From positions 1-8,231 of the forward strand of contig JASFOS010000097.1 in NCBI GenBank assembly GCA_050116415.1: a stretch of DNA of 8,231 nt, given 5' to 3'. This document shows positions 1 through 5,244 of this stretch, in pieces (positions within the stretch are counted from its first letter, which is position 1; each line of letters begins with the position of its first letter). This DNA comes from JARRJY01 sp050116415. Its GTDB lineage: Bacteria; Pseudomonadota; Gammaproteobacteria; UBA6429; Thiohalophilaceae. The notes beneath the pieces are model-generated. The model saw nothing but the letters and a program-made list of their open reading frames with translations. It was not told the DNA's origin and did no database searches. The position numbers were made by a program, and so were the translations under genes.

Positions 1-555
1 AACCAGGGTTTTGACTTTACCCTTTTCCTGCACCTGTAGCTCAACAATCGCAGAACCCAGGATATGGCCGGCTTCATGATAAGTCAGCCGGATATCTGGT
101 CTGACCTCGGCCAATTCGCCATATTTCACCGCCTCGCGTAACGCCAGGGTGTGCTCGACATCTTTCTGGGTATAAAGCGGTTCAATGACACTTTTTCCTT
201 CGCGTAGTCGTTGCTTGTTTTCCCACTCAACATCTTTCATTTCCAGGTGCGCGGCATCGGTTAACATTACTTTGATTAAATCAAAAGTTGCGCTCGTCAT
301 ATAAATCGGGCCACGATACCCTTCCTTCACCAGTTTCGGTAACAAGCCACAATGGTCAAGGTGGGTGTGTGAAATAATCACACAATCTATCTGCTTGACG
401 TTGAAGGGAAAATCACGGCGGTTCTGCCGATCAGCTTCATTACCGCCTCCCTGGTAAAGACCACATTCGAGAAGAATTCTGGACTGCTCTGTTTCCAGCA
501 AATAACAGGAACCGGTTACCTGCCGTGTTGCACCAATAAAGGTGAGTTGTGCCAT
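1..555 (-). CDS. MBL-fold (beta-CASP / YSH1-type) RNA-processing exonuclease, N-terminal part
   Basis: This is a partial gene: 185 codons are present and the C-terminus lies beyond base 1. The protein starts MAQLTFIGATRQVTGSCYLL, a typical opening for the COG1236 family. The metal-binding motif HTHLDH is at residues 63-68, and the later metal histidine is in AGHILGSA (His164). Between them lies a DAAHLEMKD segment resembling the DSAHIQEED stretch of this family. Family members are zinc-dependent cytosolic RNases related to CPSF73 and RNase J. The beta-CASP domain itself would lie in the missing part. The ATG at 555 is supported by a GAGG ribosome-binding site 5 bases upstream (564-561). The gene diverges from the DUF6763-like gene, and the FNR-type palindrome at 624-637 lies between them. 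The family call is strong; the RNA substrate is unknown. Confidence 0.88.
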   Translation of the reverse strand, partial: MAQLTFIGATRQVTGSCYLLETEQSRILLECGLYQGGGNEADRQNRRDFPFNVKQIDCVIISHTHLDHCGLLPKLVKEGYRGPIYMTSATFDLIKVMLTDAAHLEMKDVEWENKQRLREGKSVIEPLYTQKDVEHTLALREAVKYGELAEVRPDIRLTYHEAGHILGSAIVELQVQEKGKVKTLV

Positions 556-623
556 GAGAGCCTCGTTTCAACTATTCGATTAGCGCTTGATGTCAAATAT
601 CCTTGAGTAGAACCATCTCGTCC

Positions 624-637
624 TTGATAAGGATCAA
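624..637. promoter_or_regulatory. FNR/ANR-type operator, perfect palindrome
   Basis: The sequence TTGATAAGGATCAA matches the FNR consensus TTGAT-N4-ATCAA in both half-sites. Its centre (630.5) is 41.5 bases before a predicted start at about 672, and a TATTAT -10 element sits at 660-665, which is class II activator geometry for the plus-strand gene at 712. On the minus strand, the same 41.5-base rule puts a -10 at 601-596, where GATATT is found. The box could therefore serve both divergent genes. The regulator (FNR, ANR or DNR) cannot be told from the site. Confidence 0.7.
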
Positions 638-659
638 GATATCAACTTTTAATATGCAA

Positions 660-665
660 TATTAT
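660..665 (+). promoter_or_regulatory. Predicted -10 element of the FNR-type promoter
   Basis: TATTAT differs from TATAAT at one base and is correctly placed for a start at about 672 activated from the box at 624-637. No good -35 is expected in a class II promoter, because the activator covers that position. The predicted leader before the ATG at 712 is about 40 bases. Confidence 0.5.
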
Positions 666-711
666 GGTCAATACTTGAACAGGCGATAACACAGAAACTC
701 GGGACACAGAT

Positions 712-1023
712 ATGACAACAGAAAACGATCCAATCGTAGATAACTGGTACTTTCATAAGGACAAGGGTCAACGTTTCATGGTGGTCTCTGTTGACCAGGA
801 CAGTGAACTGGTTGAGATTCAAAATTTTGACGGTAATCTTGAGGAAGTTGGTTTCAGCGACTGGTATCAGATGGATATCGAGCTGAGCGTAGAACCGGAA
901 AACTGGTCCGGTGCGACCGATGTCGGTGAAGTGGATGACTATGGCACCGAGGTGACGGATACCAGTCCTGAAGAGTGGGATGAACCGCTGCAGGAAATCA
1001 GATCACCAGGCAGCAATGACTAG
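712..1023 (+). CDS. Small acidic DUF6763-like protein
   Basis: This is a 103-residue cytosolic protein with no signal peptide or membrane segment. Its N-terminal half carries NWYFHKDKGQRFMVVSVDQD, then a VEIQNFDG stretch and DWYQMDIE, which looks like a small beta-rich fold. The tail (about 60-103) is strongly acidic and of low complexity. The pattern resembles the DUF6763 family found in gammaproteobacteria; this is from memory and moderately sure. No biochemical role is known to me. The ribosome-binding site is weak (GGGA, 701-704). The gene has its own FNR-type promoter, so expression probably rises under low oxygen or nitrosative conditions. It ends 16 bases before the convergent phosphoribosyltransferase gene, and no terminator is visible in that gap. 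Confidence 0.8.
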   Translation: MTTENDPIVDNWYFHKDKGQRFMVVSVDQDSELVEIQNFDGNLEEVGFSDWYQMDIELSVEPENWSGATDVGEVDDYGTEVTDTSPEEWDEPLQEIRSPGSND

Positions 1024-1039
1024 CCTGTAGCCGGTTCAC

Positions 1040-1645
1040 TTAAAGCAGCCTGAAGACATCTTCCATGACCTGCCTTGGAAGTTTGACTTTGTAGTCCATT
1101 GAAATCCGTGCAAGCGCATCTTCAACGCTGTCCGGTCGTGGTTGCAGCTTGTTTACCAGTCCCAGGGTGTCCTCGATAATCGCCCAGGGGTAGGTAATCC
1201 AGCGCCATTTAACGATCTTTTGTGCATAGTAATCGGGCACCAGGCTGGAGATAAGTTTGTGGTGCAATACTGCGACCCTGATGGCTTCCGGGTTTAACGA
1301 GTGTAAATAATCCAGTGCTACCTGCAAGGTATCGCCGGTATCATCAATATCATCAACCAGCAAAACCTTCATCCCTCTGATATTGATACTCAAGGGTTCG
1401 ATCAACTCGGCATTTTGCTGCTTTTCTGCACCGGTATAATGCCTGATCCGAATACTGGCAAGATTGTAAATGTTCAAGTGATCGCAAACCAGGCGGGCCG
1501 GTACATAACCACCACGCGCGATGCAAATAATGATATCGGGCTGGTAGCCACTGTCCTGGACCAGGTGTGCCAGCTTACGTGCCAGGCGCACAACGCTTGC
1601 GTTACTTACCAGTTCAATCTTCAATGTCTTGCCAGCCCCGCTCAT
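1040..1645 (-). CDS. PRPP-dependent phosphoribosyltransferase (COG2236-like)
   Basis: This 201-residue enzyme has the type I PRPP-binding motif VLLVDDIDDTGDT at residues 94-106, preceded by the pyrophosphate-loop stretch ARGGYVPAR (43-51). A WRWITYPWAI segment (147-156) resembles the C-terminal hood of COG2236 hypoxanthine/xanthine-type transferases common in archaea. Such enzymes join a free base to PRPP to give a nucleotide; the base used here cannot be read from sequence. The start at 1645 is preferred over an upstream in-frame start at 1675. Its ATG overlaps the rtcA stop as TGATG, and a GGGGGG ribosome-binding site lies 5 bases upstream (1656-1651). It is the last gene of the MJ1316-rtcA operon, which suggests nucleotide salvage tied to RNA turnover or repair. 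Confidence 0.85.
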   Translation of the reverse strand: MSGAGKTLKIELVSNASVVRLARKLAHLVQDSGYQPDIIICIARGGYVPARLVCDHLNIYNLASIRIRHYTGAEKQQNAELIEPLSINIRGMKVLLVDDIDDTGDTLQVALDYLHSLNPEAIRVAVLHHKLISSLVPDYYAQKIVKWRWITYPWAIIEDTLGLVNKLQPRPDSVEDALARISMDYKVKLPRQVMEDVFRLL

Positions 1646-2691
1646 CACGGCCCCCCGGATAAACTGATTTGCCAAACATCATCGCCAAGTTGTTCTGTTT
1701 GAATTTCAATATTCATGAACGCCTGAATCACGTTAATGTTAGTTAATGTATGTGAACTTGGTTCGAGCGTGACAATTCGTCCGCCCCCCGCCAATGACAA
1801 GGGCAATAATAACTGGTCAGCAAGGTAGCGACCTACCGGTACACCTGACTTCAGGTAGCGGCGTACCTGTTCCACGACTTTGGCTGCGACCTGCTCGGCA
1901 GGCAGGCCACGTTGGCCAAATGCAGAAAAACACTCGGTAATCGCTTCGCTCCTGATGATGGCAGAGATAACATTACCTGCTCCAAAAGCATCATGTACAG
2001 GATAAAACCGCAAATCATTTTCAGCAAACCCCAGTTCCTGCCTGATTACAGCCAGTTCACGCTGGGCAATATGTTCAGGCAGGTGTGCCAGCATCACTTC
2101 CGCGCATCGCTCGATAATCTTGCCTCGCTTGCAGATATCCAATGGCTGCAAGCTGGCAACTGGCGGTATATCAACCTGCAATTCACCACCGCCTTTCGGT
2201 GCGAAGCCGGGGCGCAGTAAGGTCGCCCTGACTTTTGCTCCCATCCGGTTTAGTAACGGCAAAAAGGCATACTTCAAAAAATCAAACGGGGGGGCAAATG
2301 GATTATGGGTGCCGCCTATGAGTCGCAGACTTGATGTATCACCTGCAAACAGCAGTGCCGGTAATACTGTTTGCAATACCAGCGAAGTGCTGCCCGCCGT
2401 ACCGATATCAAAAACATAGTCTCCAGCTACTGTCGACGAGGGATAAAAAACCAGTTGCTGGGAACCTCGCTCATCACCCTGAACCCTCGCATGCGAAATA
2501 GACGCCGCCGCCTTGACCGCGGCAAGATGCTGGGGCTGTAGCCCCGGCCTTGGCCTTGCCGCGCGGATATCTGAGATGCGAAATGATTTTCGCAGACAAG
2601 TTGCCAAAGCCAGCGAGGAGCGCAGGATCTGTCCGCCACCTTCGCCCATGCTGCCATCAATCTGCACTTCTGTTAATGTGTGCGGTGCCAT
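1645..2691 (-). CDS. rtcA: RNA 3'-terminal phosphate cyclase
   Basis: RtcA uses ATP to turn an RNA 3'-phosphate into a 2',3'-cyclic phosphate through an adenylated histidine. This 348-residue protein has the usual family length. It starts with the signature GSMGEGGGQILRSSLALA (residues 13-30), followed by RPGLQPQHLAAV and GTAGSTSLVLQTVLP. The RYLADQLLLPLSLAGGG block precedes SSHTLTNIN, whose His314 corresponds to the catalytic adenylated histidine (His309 in E. coli). All key elements are intact, so it should be active. The start at 2691 lies inside the end of the MJ1316-like gene (19-base overlap) without a clear ribosome-binding site, so translation is probably coupled. Its stop overlaps the next start as TGATG. 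The partner ligase gene rtcB is on the same strand about 3.8 kb upstream rather than adjacent as in E. coli. Confidence 0.96.
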   Translation of the reverse strand: MAPHTLTEVQIDGSMGEGGGQILRSSLALATCLRKSFRISDIRAARPRPGLQPQHLAAVKAAASISHARVQGDERGSQQLVFYPSSTVAGDYVFDIGTAGSTSLVLQTVLPALLFAGDTSSLRLIGGTHNPFAPPFDFLKYAFLPLLNRMGAKVRATLLRPGFAPKGGGELQVDIPPVASLQPLDICKRGKIIERCAEVMLAHLPEHIAQRELAVIRQELGFAENDLRFYPVHDAFGAGNVISAIIRSEAITECFSAFGQRGLPAEQVAAKVVEQVRRYLKSGVPVGRYLADQLLLPLSLAGGGRIVTLEPSSHTLTNINVIQAFMNIEIQTEQLGDDVWQISLSGGP

Positions 2692-2927
2692 ATGACATTA
2701 CCGTTTTTATATACGGTTTTTATACGATGGTAAGGCACATTATGCTGATTACCATCCTCGTCCATGTAATGAAAAAAGTAGTGGTCGCCAGGAATAAAAA
2801 CCACCTTACTGAAAGGCAAACGTATAATTTTATCCTGCAGTCGATCCAGGAAACCCAGTTCAAAGTCTCCTTCGCCAAACTCACGGTCCCAATGTATTCG
2901 ATTGATCAGTTCGTGTATGGGCTGCAT
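2673..2927 (-). CDS. MJ1316 / DUF504-family RNA cyclic-end recognition protein
   Basis: This 84-residue protein consists of a single domain. It carries the hallmarks of PF04457 (formerly DUF504): MQPIHELINRIHWD at the N-terminus, GDFELGFLDR (20-29), the central FIPGDHYFFHYMDEDG, and VPYHRIKTVYKNG near the C-terminus. The Pfam family is named an MJ1316 RNA cyclic group end recognition domain. That role came from comparative genomics of RNA-repair proteins, so it is a prediction rather than a measured activity. The ATG at 2927 begins the conserved domain, and an in-frame stop lies 13 codons upstream. It is the first gene of an operon with rtcA and shares 19 bases with it, so the cyclase and a putative reader of its product are probably made together. 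Confidence 0.9.
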   Translation of the reverse strand: MQPIHELINRIHWDREFGEGDFELGFLDRLQDKIIRLPFSKVVFIPGDHYFFHYMDEDGNQHNVPYHRIKTVYKNGNVIWHRTH

Positions 2928-3008
2928 GTAGAATTTACGTATCGTTATCGAGCAAGTATCCGTTCAAACAGAGCATAAAAATTCTTATAGCCTATTTTTT
3001 GAAATAAA

Positions 3009-3022
3009 TTGACACATATCAA
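3009..3022. promoter_or_regulatory. FNR/DNR-like operator upstream of the EF-hand lipoprotein gene
   Basis: TTGACACATATCAA fits TTGAT-N4-ATCAA with one mismatch. The centre (3015.5) is 41.5 bases before about 3057, with TATTTT at 3045-3050 (or TACTAT at 3042-3047) as the -10. This gives a leader of about 85 bases before the ATG at 3142. The site lies between divergent genes. TATAAG at 2989-2984 on the minus strand is a possible -10 for the MJ1316-rtcA operon, but its spacing is about 3 bases short of the ideal. Confidence 0.55.
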
Positions 3023-3126
3023 TGTAAATTGTGGCCTGAAATACTATTTTTATTTGCAACTGTAATACTGCAATGTAACACAGCCAGGGAATAACACGAG
3101 AAGGGTGTTTAATTAATACTCAGGGT

Positions 3127-3133
3127 AAAGGAG
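3127..3133 (+). promoter_or_regulatory. Strong ribosome-binding site
   Basis: AAAGGAG is a near-perfect Shine-Dalgarno match, placed 8 bases before the ATG at 3142. It is among the strongest sites in the window and fixes the start of the lipoprotein gene. Confidence 0.8.
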
Positions 3134-3141
3134 AATTCGTT

Positions 3142-3438
3142 ATGAACTTGAAAATGATACCCATATTTTTATTGTATGTTACGTTTTCGGTAACCAGCGG
3201 TTGTGCTACCAAAACACAAGGCCCAGTCATGTTTGAAGATATTGATGCCAATGCCGATGGCTGCATCAGCATGTCTGAAGCAAAAGTGCGCAAGGATTTG
3301 TACAGAAACTTCAACGAGGCTGACAAAGATAAAAGTGGCACAGTTTGTGTAGATGAATATAGCGCATTCCATAACAAGGGACGTCTCGAACATGAAGAAG
3401 TCGAGGTTCCTGAGGTCGGTGCCGCACCGGTGAGATAA
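3142..3438 (+). CDS. EF-hand domain lipoprotein
   Basis: This 98-residue precursor has a type II signal peptide, with charged residues at the N-terminus, a hydrophobic stretch (6-17) and the lipobox TSGC with lipidated Cys21. Ala at +2 predicts outer-membrane sorting. Two canonical 12-residue EF-hand loops follow: residues 35-46 (D35, N37, D39, G40, I42, E46) and 61-72 (D61, D63, S65, G66, T67, V68, E72). This indicates a periplasmic calcium-binding or sensing lipoprotein. Cys41 and Cys69 fall inside the loops at positions 7 and 9, which is unusual and could allow disulphide control. The tail (about 78-98) is rich in Glu, Val and Pro. A strong ribosome-binding site, an FNR/DNR-like promoter and a downstream terminator suggest a mainly monocistronic unit. 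The partner is unknown. Confidence 0.88.
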   Translation: MNLKMIPIFLLYVTFSVTSGCATKTQGPVMFEDIDANADGCISMSEAKVRKDLYRNFNEADKDKSGTVCVDEYSAFHNKGRLEHEEVEVPEVGAAPVR

Positions 3439-3461
3439 TTGTTTATATGGCCGCATTTGAC

Positions 3462-3494
3462 GGGGCATGAGCGACGTCTCTGCCCCTTTTTTTT
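3462..3494 (+). terminator. Rho-independent terminator after the EF-hand lipoprotein gene
   Basis: GGGGCA (3462-3467) pairs with TGCCCC (3481-3486). The stem continues as GAG (3469-3471) with CTC (3478-3480) across a one-base bulge, leaving a six-base loop. Eight T residues follow at 3487-3494, the classic intrinsic terminator layout on the plus strand. Confidence 0.88.
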
Positions 3495-3535
3495 ACTAAA
3501 ATTATTTCATAATAAAAAAATCTGGAGTTAAGATT

Positions 3536-3886
3536 ATGGAGCCAACCATCATCGTTGAATTTAATGCCCGCTCAGACGACACTGATTTCCAGGAAGAAAG
3601 TGTCCCCATTCGCACCCCCGAAGAGTTATTCAAGTTTGTCGCACCCGGAGGAGGTTGTGACAGAATTCCCGATGAAGTTGACGAAATACAGATTGTATTC
3701 CTCAAACCGGAACATCCCAATACCGCGAACCCTATCGCTGACAGGCGCGCCACTCTGGAACTGGGCATGGTATTCATTACCGGACCATTATCAGAAATCA
3801 TGCAAACTATTGAACAACTTATCGACAAGGCGGGTCGAAATGAGTTATCTGAATCTTTTATTAAAGTAACGAGGCTCGGAAAATAA
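3536..3886 (+). CDS. Unrecognised 116-residue protein
   Basis: I do not recognise this family. The protein is acidic, with no signal peptide or membrane span. It starts MEPTIIVEFNARSDD, has a glycine-rich turn APGGGCDR (about 36-43, one of few turns with Cys), and alternating hydrophobic segments such as EIQIVFL and GMVFITG that suggest beta strands. A helix follows (SEIMQTIEQLIDKA), so a small alpha/beta fold is likely. TGGAG at 3523-3527, 8 bases upstream, supports the start. Only about 40 bases separate it from the preceding terminator, so transcription comes either from a short AT-rich promoter in that gap or from read-through. Coding status is supported by the ribosome-binding site and a full-length open frame, not by family recognition. 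Confidence 0.7.
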   Translation: MEPTIIVEFNARSDDTDFQEESVPIRTPEELFKFVAPGGGCDRIPDEVDEIQIVFLKPEHPNTANPIADRRATLELGMVFITGPLSEIMQTIEQLIDKAGRNELSESFIKVTRLGK

Positions 3887-3911
3887 GCTGTAAAATAAGT
3901 ATCAATTGAAT

Positions 3912-3934
3912 CGGTGCCCGTGATTAGGGCACCG
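3912..3934. terminator. Hairpin between convergent genes, possible terminator
   Basis: CGGTGCCC (3912-3919) and GGGCACCG (3927-3934) form a perfect 8-bp stem with a seven-base loop, in the 62-base gap between two convergent genes. No T run follows on the plus strand. On the minus strand the downstream sequence is moderately T-rich, so it may terminate the 120-residue gene better than the plus-strand gene, or act in both directions. Confidence 0.55.
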
Positions 3935-3948
3935 TAACAAACCCTATA

Positions 3949-4311
3949 CTAGTGGCCCTTTATCTTAAGGTTGGTTTTGACATTATTTTTCATTAAATGT
4001 TTGTGACGATGTGCTGCCTGCTCGGCCATACGATGCATGACCGCATCCAGATCGCTGTCTGCCAGCTCTTTCATCGTCTCATCCGCCATGACTTTTTTAG
4101 ACATCGAGTAATAGGGCTCTTTTTCCGGTGTCAATGTTATATCCTCATACTCGATAGCCAGTTTTCCTTCCGTGGCAAGCTCGAAAAACTCCTGAACAGT
4201 TTCAATAAAGAATTTTTTCACATCTTCGACTGATTCTGACTGGTTGAGCAAATCACGTAACCTGGGAAGAACCTGGTGTTCGTACTTGGTGAGAGACAGC
4301 ATTTGGGTCAT
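3949..4311 (-). CDS. Unrecognised 120-residue protein under an FNR/DNR-like promoter
   Basis: I cannot name this family. The start at 4311 is preferred over an in-frame start at 4347 because AGGGGG (4323-4318) lies 6 bases upstream and the predicted transcript begins near 4341. The protein is soluble and mostly helical: a helix-rich N-terminus (LTKYEHQVLPRLRDLL), a second helix (VEDVKKFFIETVQEFFELA), a short strand-like IEYEDITLTP, then a C-terminal helix. The end carries a histidine cluster (His93, His101, His103, His105, plus terminal His120) that could bind metal. There is no signal peptide or membrane span. It is transcribed alone, towards the convergent 116-residue gene. A role in anaerobic or nitrogen-oxide metabolism is suggested only by its promoter. 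Confidence 0.78.
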   Translation of the reverse strand: MTQMLSLTKYEHQVLPRLRDLLNQSESVEDVKKFFIETVQEFFELATEGKLAIEYEDITLTPEKEPYYSMSKKVMADETMKELADSDLDAVMHRMAEQAAHRHKHLMKNNVKTNLKIKGH

Positions 4312-4347
4312 ATTAATCCCCCTGAAAATTGATTGGTTTGTATACAT

Positions 4348-4353
4348 TTTATA
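4348..4353 (-). promoter_or_regulatory. Predicted -10 element
   Basis: On the minus strand this reads TATAAA, one base from consensus. It lies exactly where a class II activator at 4376-4389 would need it, giving a start near 4341 and a leader of about 30 bases. Confidence 0.5.
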
Positions 4354-4375
4354 CGCTGGCTATTACAGTCAGACA

Positions 4376-4389
4376 TTGACATAGGTCAA
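4376..4389. promoter_or_regulatory. FNR/DNR-like operator, symmetric variant
   Basis: TTGACATAGGTCAA is a perfect inverted repeat, TTGAC-N4-GTCAA. It differs from the FNR consensus by one symmetric substitution per half-site, a form seen for some DNR/NNR-type regulators. The centre (4382.5) is 41.5 bases before the predicted start at about 4341 of the 120-residue gene. Confidence 0.55.
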
Positions 4390-4468
4390 TTAATTGCGCA
4401 CGCCCGGACATGAATTATTTAAGCTTAAACGCATTTTTCTGACAGAAATTTTTATTTAACCTGTTGAT

Positions 4469-4759
4469 TTATTTCCTGTTTGCTTTACGGTTGCATGCGT
4501 CCTTGATCTCCATCGCGGCAGGTATACTCTCAACCTCTTCCAGATTCTCAAGGATGCACTCATTGAATATTTTTTTCTTCTCACTGGTAAATGCGGCTGA
4601 TTTATAGTTTTCTTTGCAGGCCTGTTTAACCAGGTGGGCAACCACATCGATTTTCACCTGTTTCATATGCTTCAGGATACAGGCATCATATTCTTCCTGT
4701 CCCGCGCTGGCCGACAAGCAAAATAAAAAAGATAATGATGTGATCAAGATGAACTTCAT
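4469..4759 (-). CDS. Secreted four-cysteine protein with an internal duplication
   Basis: This 96-residue precursor has a Sec signal peptide (MKFILITSLSFLFCLSASA), probably cleaved after Ala19. The mature part holds exactly four cysteines in two matching units: Cys27-x20-Cys48 and Cys68-x20-Cys89. Each unit reads C-I-L at its first cysteine and ends with A-C. This points to duplication of a helical hairpin held by a disulphide, folding in the periplasm. It may belong to the small four-cysteine families described in Vibrio (VF_A0006-like), but I am unsure. The ATG at 4759 overlaps the macrodomain stop as ATGA, so it is the third gene of the antiporter operon and translation is probably coupled. 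The longer in-frame start at 4804 would bury the signal peptide and is rejected. Confidence 0.82.
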   Translation of the reverse strand: MKFILITSLSFLFCLSASAGQEEYDACILKHMKQVKIDVVAHLVKQACKENYKSAAFTSEKKKIFNECILENLEEVESIPAAMEIKDACNRKANRK

Positions 4760-5244
4760 AATTTCGCCCGGTATCTTTTCGCATCCTCTTCGCTGAAGGC
4801 ACAAGCAATAATTTTATTAAACCTGTCTTCGAACTGTTTCATAACACGAATCGCAATATCCGCCGCCTTGTCCTTGGGAAAGCCGTAAACCCCGGTACTG
4901 ATGCCGGGAAAGGCGATGCTGTGAATATCGCCCTGTTCCAGTGCAATTTCAAAACAGCGCCGATAACAACGTTCCAGCAATTCCGCCTCATGATGGTTTC
5001 CACCCTGCCACACCGGGCCAACGGTATGAATCACATAACTGGCTGGCAACCTGAAGCCTGCGGTCAGCTTTGCCTCACCGGTTTCACAACCATTGAGCGC
5101 GCGACAGGCCTCCAGCAACTGTGGGCCTGCCGCACGATGTATCGCACCATCAACACCACCGCCTCCCAGCAAACGATGATTGGCGGCGTTGACGATGGCA
5201 TCAACATCAAGCGTAGTTATATCTCCCTGTATCACCTTAATCAT
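4756..5244 (-). CDS. Macrodomain ADP-ribose hydrolase (MacroD/YmdB type)
   Basis: This is a 162-residue single macrodomain. The motifs are in order: GDIT (7-10), DAIVNAAN (15-22), LLGGGGVDGAIH (25-36), VIHTVGPVW (71-79) and GISTGVYGFP (114-123). Asn22 and Asp32 match the catalytic pair of YmdB and MacroD. The family removes the acetyl group from O-acetyl-ADP-ribose and ADP-ribose from acidic side chains. Relatives process ADP-ribose-1''-phosphate, a by-product of tRNA-splicing 2'-phosphate transfer. Which reaction applies here is not readable. The start at 5244 is chosen because homology begins there and its ATG lies in the antiporter end (8-base overlap, ATGATTAA); an earlier start at 5310 adds 22 unrelated residues. 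It sits between the antiporter and four-cysteine genes. Confidence 0.93.
   Translation of the reverse strand: MIKVIQGDITTLDVDAIVNAANHRLLGGGGVDGAIHRAAGPQLLEACRALNGCETGEAKLTAGFRLPASYVIHTVGPVWQGGNHHEAELLERCYRRCFEIALEQGDIHSIAFPGISTGVYGFPKDKAADIAIRVMKQFEDRFNKIIACAFSEEDAKRYRAKL

Noticed and set aside
1415..2419. Plus-strand open frames opposite the phosphoribosyltransferase and rtcA genes
   Set aside because: They lie fully antisense to strongly supported genes, lack ribosome-binding sites, and their products look like frame shadows.
2699..2725. Tandem-looking CGTTTTTATA / CGGTTTTTATA repeat
   Set aside because: It falls inside the conserved C-terminus of the MJ1316 protein (RIKTVYKNG), so codon choice and protein sequence explain it.
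2427..2978. Further frames across the start of rtcA and the MJ1316 gene
   Set aside because: They overlap two conserved domains in other frames and show no family features.
3120..3377. Minus-strand frames opposite the EF-hand lipoprotein gene
   Set aside because: The plus-strand gene has a strong ribosome-binding site, a lipobox and two exact EF-hand loops; the opposite frames have none of these.
3142..4311. The three small genes as a toxin-antitoxin or phage-defence module
   Set aside because: They have separate transcription signals, one is an exported lipoprotein, two are convergent, and no toxin or DNA-binding motif is visible.
4419..4448. Palindromes TTAAGCTTAA (4419-4428) and TTTCTG-A-CAGAAA (4436-4448)
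   Set aside because: They are short AT-rich palindromes in an AT-rich gap. There is no T run in the needed direction for the four-cysteine gene and no link to a promoter.
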